NCBI RefSeq assembly: GCF_036373705.1 | Contig: NC_089850.1 | Coordinates: 44,814,048 to 44,878,047 of the forward strand | DNA from: Amia ocellicauda | Lineage: Eukaryota; Chordata; Actinopteri; Amiiformes; Amiidae | DNA length: 64,000 nucleotides | Direction of reading: 5' to 3' | Shown here: piece after piece, positions 63,101-64,000 of the stretch | How the letters are laid out: each line of letters starts with the position of its first letter | How positions within the stretch are numbered: position 1 is the stretch's first letter | The notes under the pieces: model-generated | The model's database searches: none | Seen by the model: the letters and a program-made list of their open reading frames with translations, nothing else | Told to the model about the DNA's origin: nothing | Made by a program: the position numbers and the translations under genes

Positions 63101-63837
63101 CTCACTGCACTGTGCAAGCAGCACACAAACTACACAAAACTGCTAACAAAAGGGTCATTTGCCCAATAGTAACAACAACAAAATATAGTCAGGTGGAAAC
63201 AAGTAATTAATCTGTATCTGTAATGAATTAGTTCATTATAAGAACATAAGAAAATTTACAAATGAGAGGAGGCCATTCGACCCATCGTGCTTGTTTGGTG
63301 AATTATTATTCTTCATAGTTACTGGTGAGCAGTACCTCTATTTTTCATTATTTGCTTGCTTTCAGGTTTATTCTTAGCACTGTGAAATTGCTCATGAACA
63401 TGAAAAGCATTTTCTACTCCAGACATTCACCTTTACATTTACACGTTATCTGCAGCACTAGTTCATTTAGTGCATATGGGAAGGCAGTGAGATGCATCTG
63501 AGAGAGAACACTCTCCTCTGTAATAATAGCACATATGGTGCTGAAAGCCTTTCACCTATGTGTATAACTATATTACAATCATTTATGCTATACTTTTCCC
63601 TATAGACTTGTAGTGGTTGGTGTGGCTGATGTGGCACTAAGATAAAAACTGACCTCTGACCTTCCATCCTGTCTTATTCCCTCTCTCGCTACAGAAGCAC
63701 GCTCTGGTTGTTCGAGGGCCCAGTTATGTCAGGAAGAGGGAGCTGATTTTTCTGCAGTTCAGCCAAAATGAAACTGAACAAGATTTCAGTGCCATCAATT
63801 ACCTGCTTTTTTACTCCTTTAAGGAGTTTGCTGGAAG
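60159..63837 (+). CDS. PACC1: PACC1 (TMEM206), proton-activated chloride channel, N-terminal five exons (partial at right edge)
   Basis: A trimeric two-helix chloride channel opened by extracellular acid. Exons: 60159-60191, 60743-60839, 61161-61376 (or from 61158), 62793-62947, 63695-63837; all GT/AG with phases 0, 1, 1, 0, 2. The 215 visible residues match TMEM206. They comprise a cytosolic N-terminus (MMRESPRSYQE), a first membrane helix at residues about 66-86 (VFSVILIFIYLLLMAVAVFL) and KLKHPVMSV(T)YKEVDSFEAPG. Next come the extracellular ALYPGKARLLSCKHHY, NYTDPFTNHTT (two glycosylation sequons) and RELIFLQFSQNETEQDFSA. About 135 residues, including the second helix, lie beyond the window. 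The second ATG (60162) could also be the start. Confidence 0.95.
60465..60519. repeat. CACACTACA-type minisatellite
   Basis: About four copies of ACTACACACAC in PACC1 intron 1. Confidence 0.9.
61377..62792. other. PACC1 intron 3
   Basis: 1.4 kb, no gene or repeat recognised; open frames near 62053-62511 lack support. Confidence 0.6.
62979..63001. repeat. (TA)n microsatellite
   Basis: Short TA run in PACC1 intron 4. Confidence 0.9.
63240..63312 (-). mobile_element. CR1-like LINE fragment
   Basis: AGAACATAAGAAAATTTACA followed by AGGAGGCCATTCGACCCATC is the same motif as at 11640-11700. It is a short piece of the same LINE family, in PACC1 intron 4. Confidence 0.7.
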
Positions 63838-64000
63838 GTAAAAAAAAAAAGTTAATGAAGAGTTGGAACTAAATGAACTGTCTCTCTGGCCTCTGCTCTG
63901 GTTTTGAGTACAGGTTAATTATTATTGTAACTGCAGCTGAGCCCAAAGAAAATGTTAACGGCAGGAAAACAAAAACCATCTACTTGTGAAGGGGTTAGAT

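Overview
The window is nuclear DNA of a ray-finned fish. Coding sequence is split into exons with GT/AG junctions. The protein matches are vertebrate (TAGAP, NENF, PACC1 and a neuropsin-like opsin). The spacer is AT-rich and carries several Tc1/mariner families, a CR1-like LINE, a tRNA-derived SINE and A/T-rich microsatellites, as expected of a fish. The species cannot be named from sequence alone; the CR1-type repeat is one I associate with early-branching ray-finned lineages, which is only a hint. All exon calls were made by eye from splice sites, reading phase and remembered family sequences.

Layout. (1) 1-5476: spacer with no gene found, probably including degenerate repeat. (2) 5883-33121, minus strand: a TAGAP gene of 14 coding exons. 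Phases close perfectly to 884 codons plus a stop. It differs from the mammalian protein I know in having 184 extra N-terminal residues, including a PH domain like that of ARHGAP20. Its introns hold a CR1-like LINE, a 5'-truncated Tc1 relic and a 170-bp inverted-repeat pair. (3) 33651-35229: a near-complete Tc1 element about 0.5 kb upstream of the TAGAP start codon. (4) 35.2-49.5 kb: gene-poor spacer with three more Tc1/mariner elements, one of them an apparently intact DD36E-type element with a 346-codon transposase, plus SINE pieces and two unexplained coding-like stretches. (5) 49547-54098, minus strand: a four-exon, 367-residue non-visual opsin of the neuropsin-related group. (6) 57539-59662, minus strand: NENF (neudesin), four exons, 163 residues, with a Tc1-derived element filling most of intron 3. 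(7) 60159 to beyond the right edge, plus strand: PACC1 (proton-activated chloride channel), first five coding exons. NENF and PACC1 are head to head with 496 bp between start codons and ZNF143-like motifs between them.

The genes do not form a pathway: TAGAP is a Rho regulator of immune cells, the opsin is a light sensor, NENF is a secreted factor and PACC1 is an acid-gated chloride channel. NENF and PACC1 are also neighbours on human chromosome 1, so that part is conserved synteny; TAGAP is on human chromosome 6, so its linkage here is different. The observations most worth following are the PH-domain-bearing TAGAP, the intact DD36E transposon, and the opsin with a non-canonical IRY in place of DRY.
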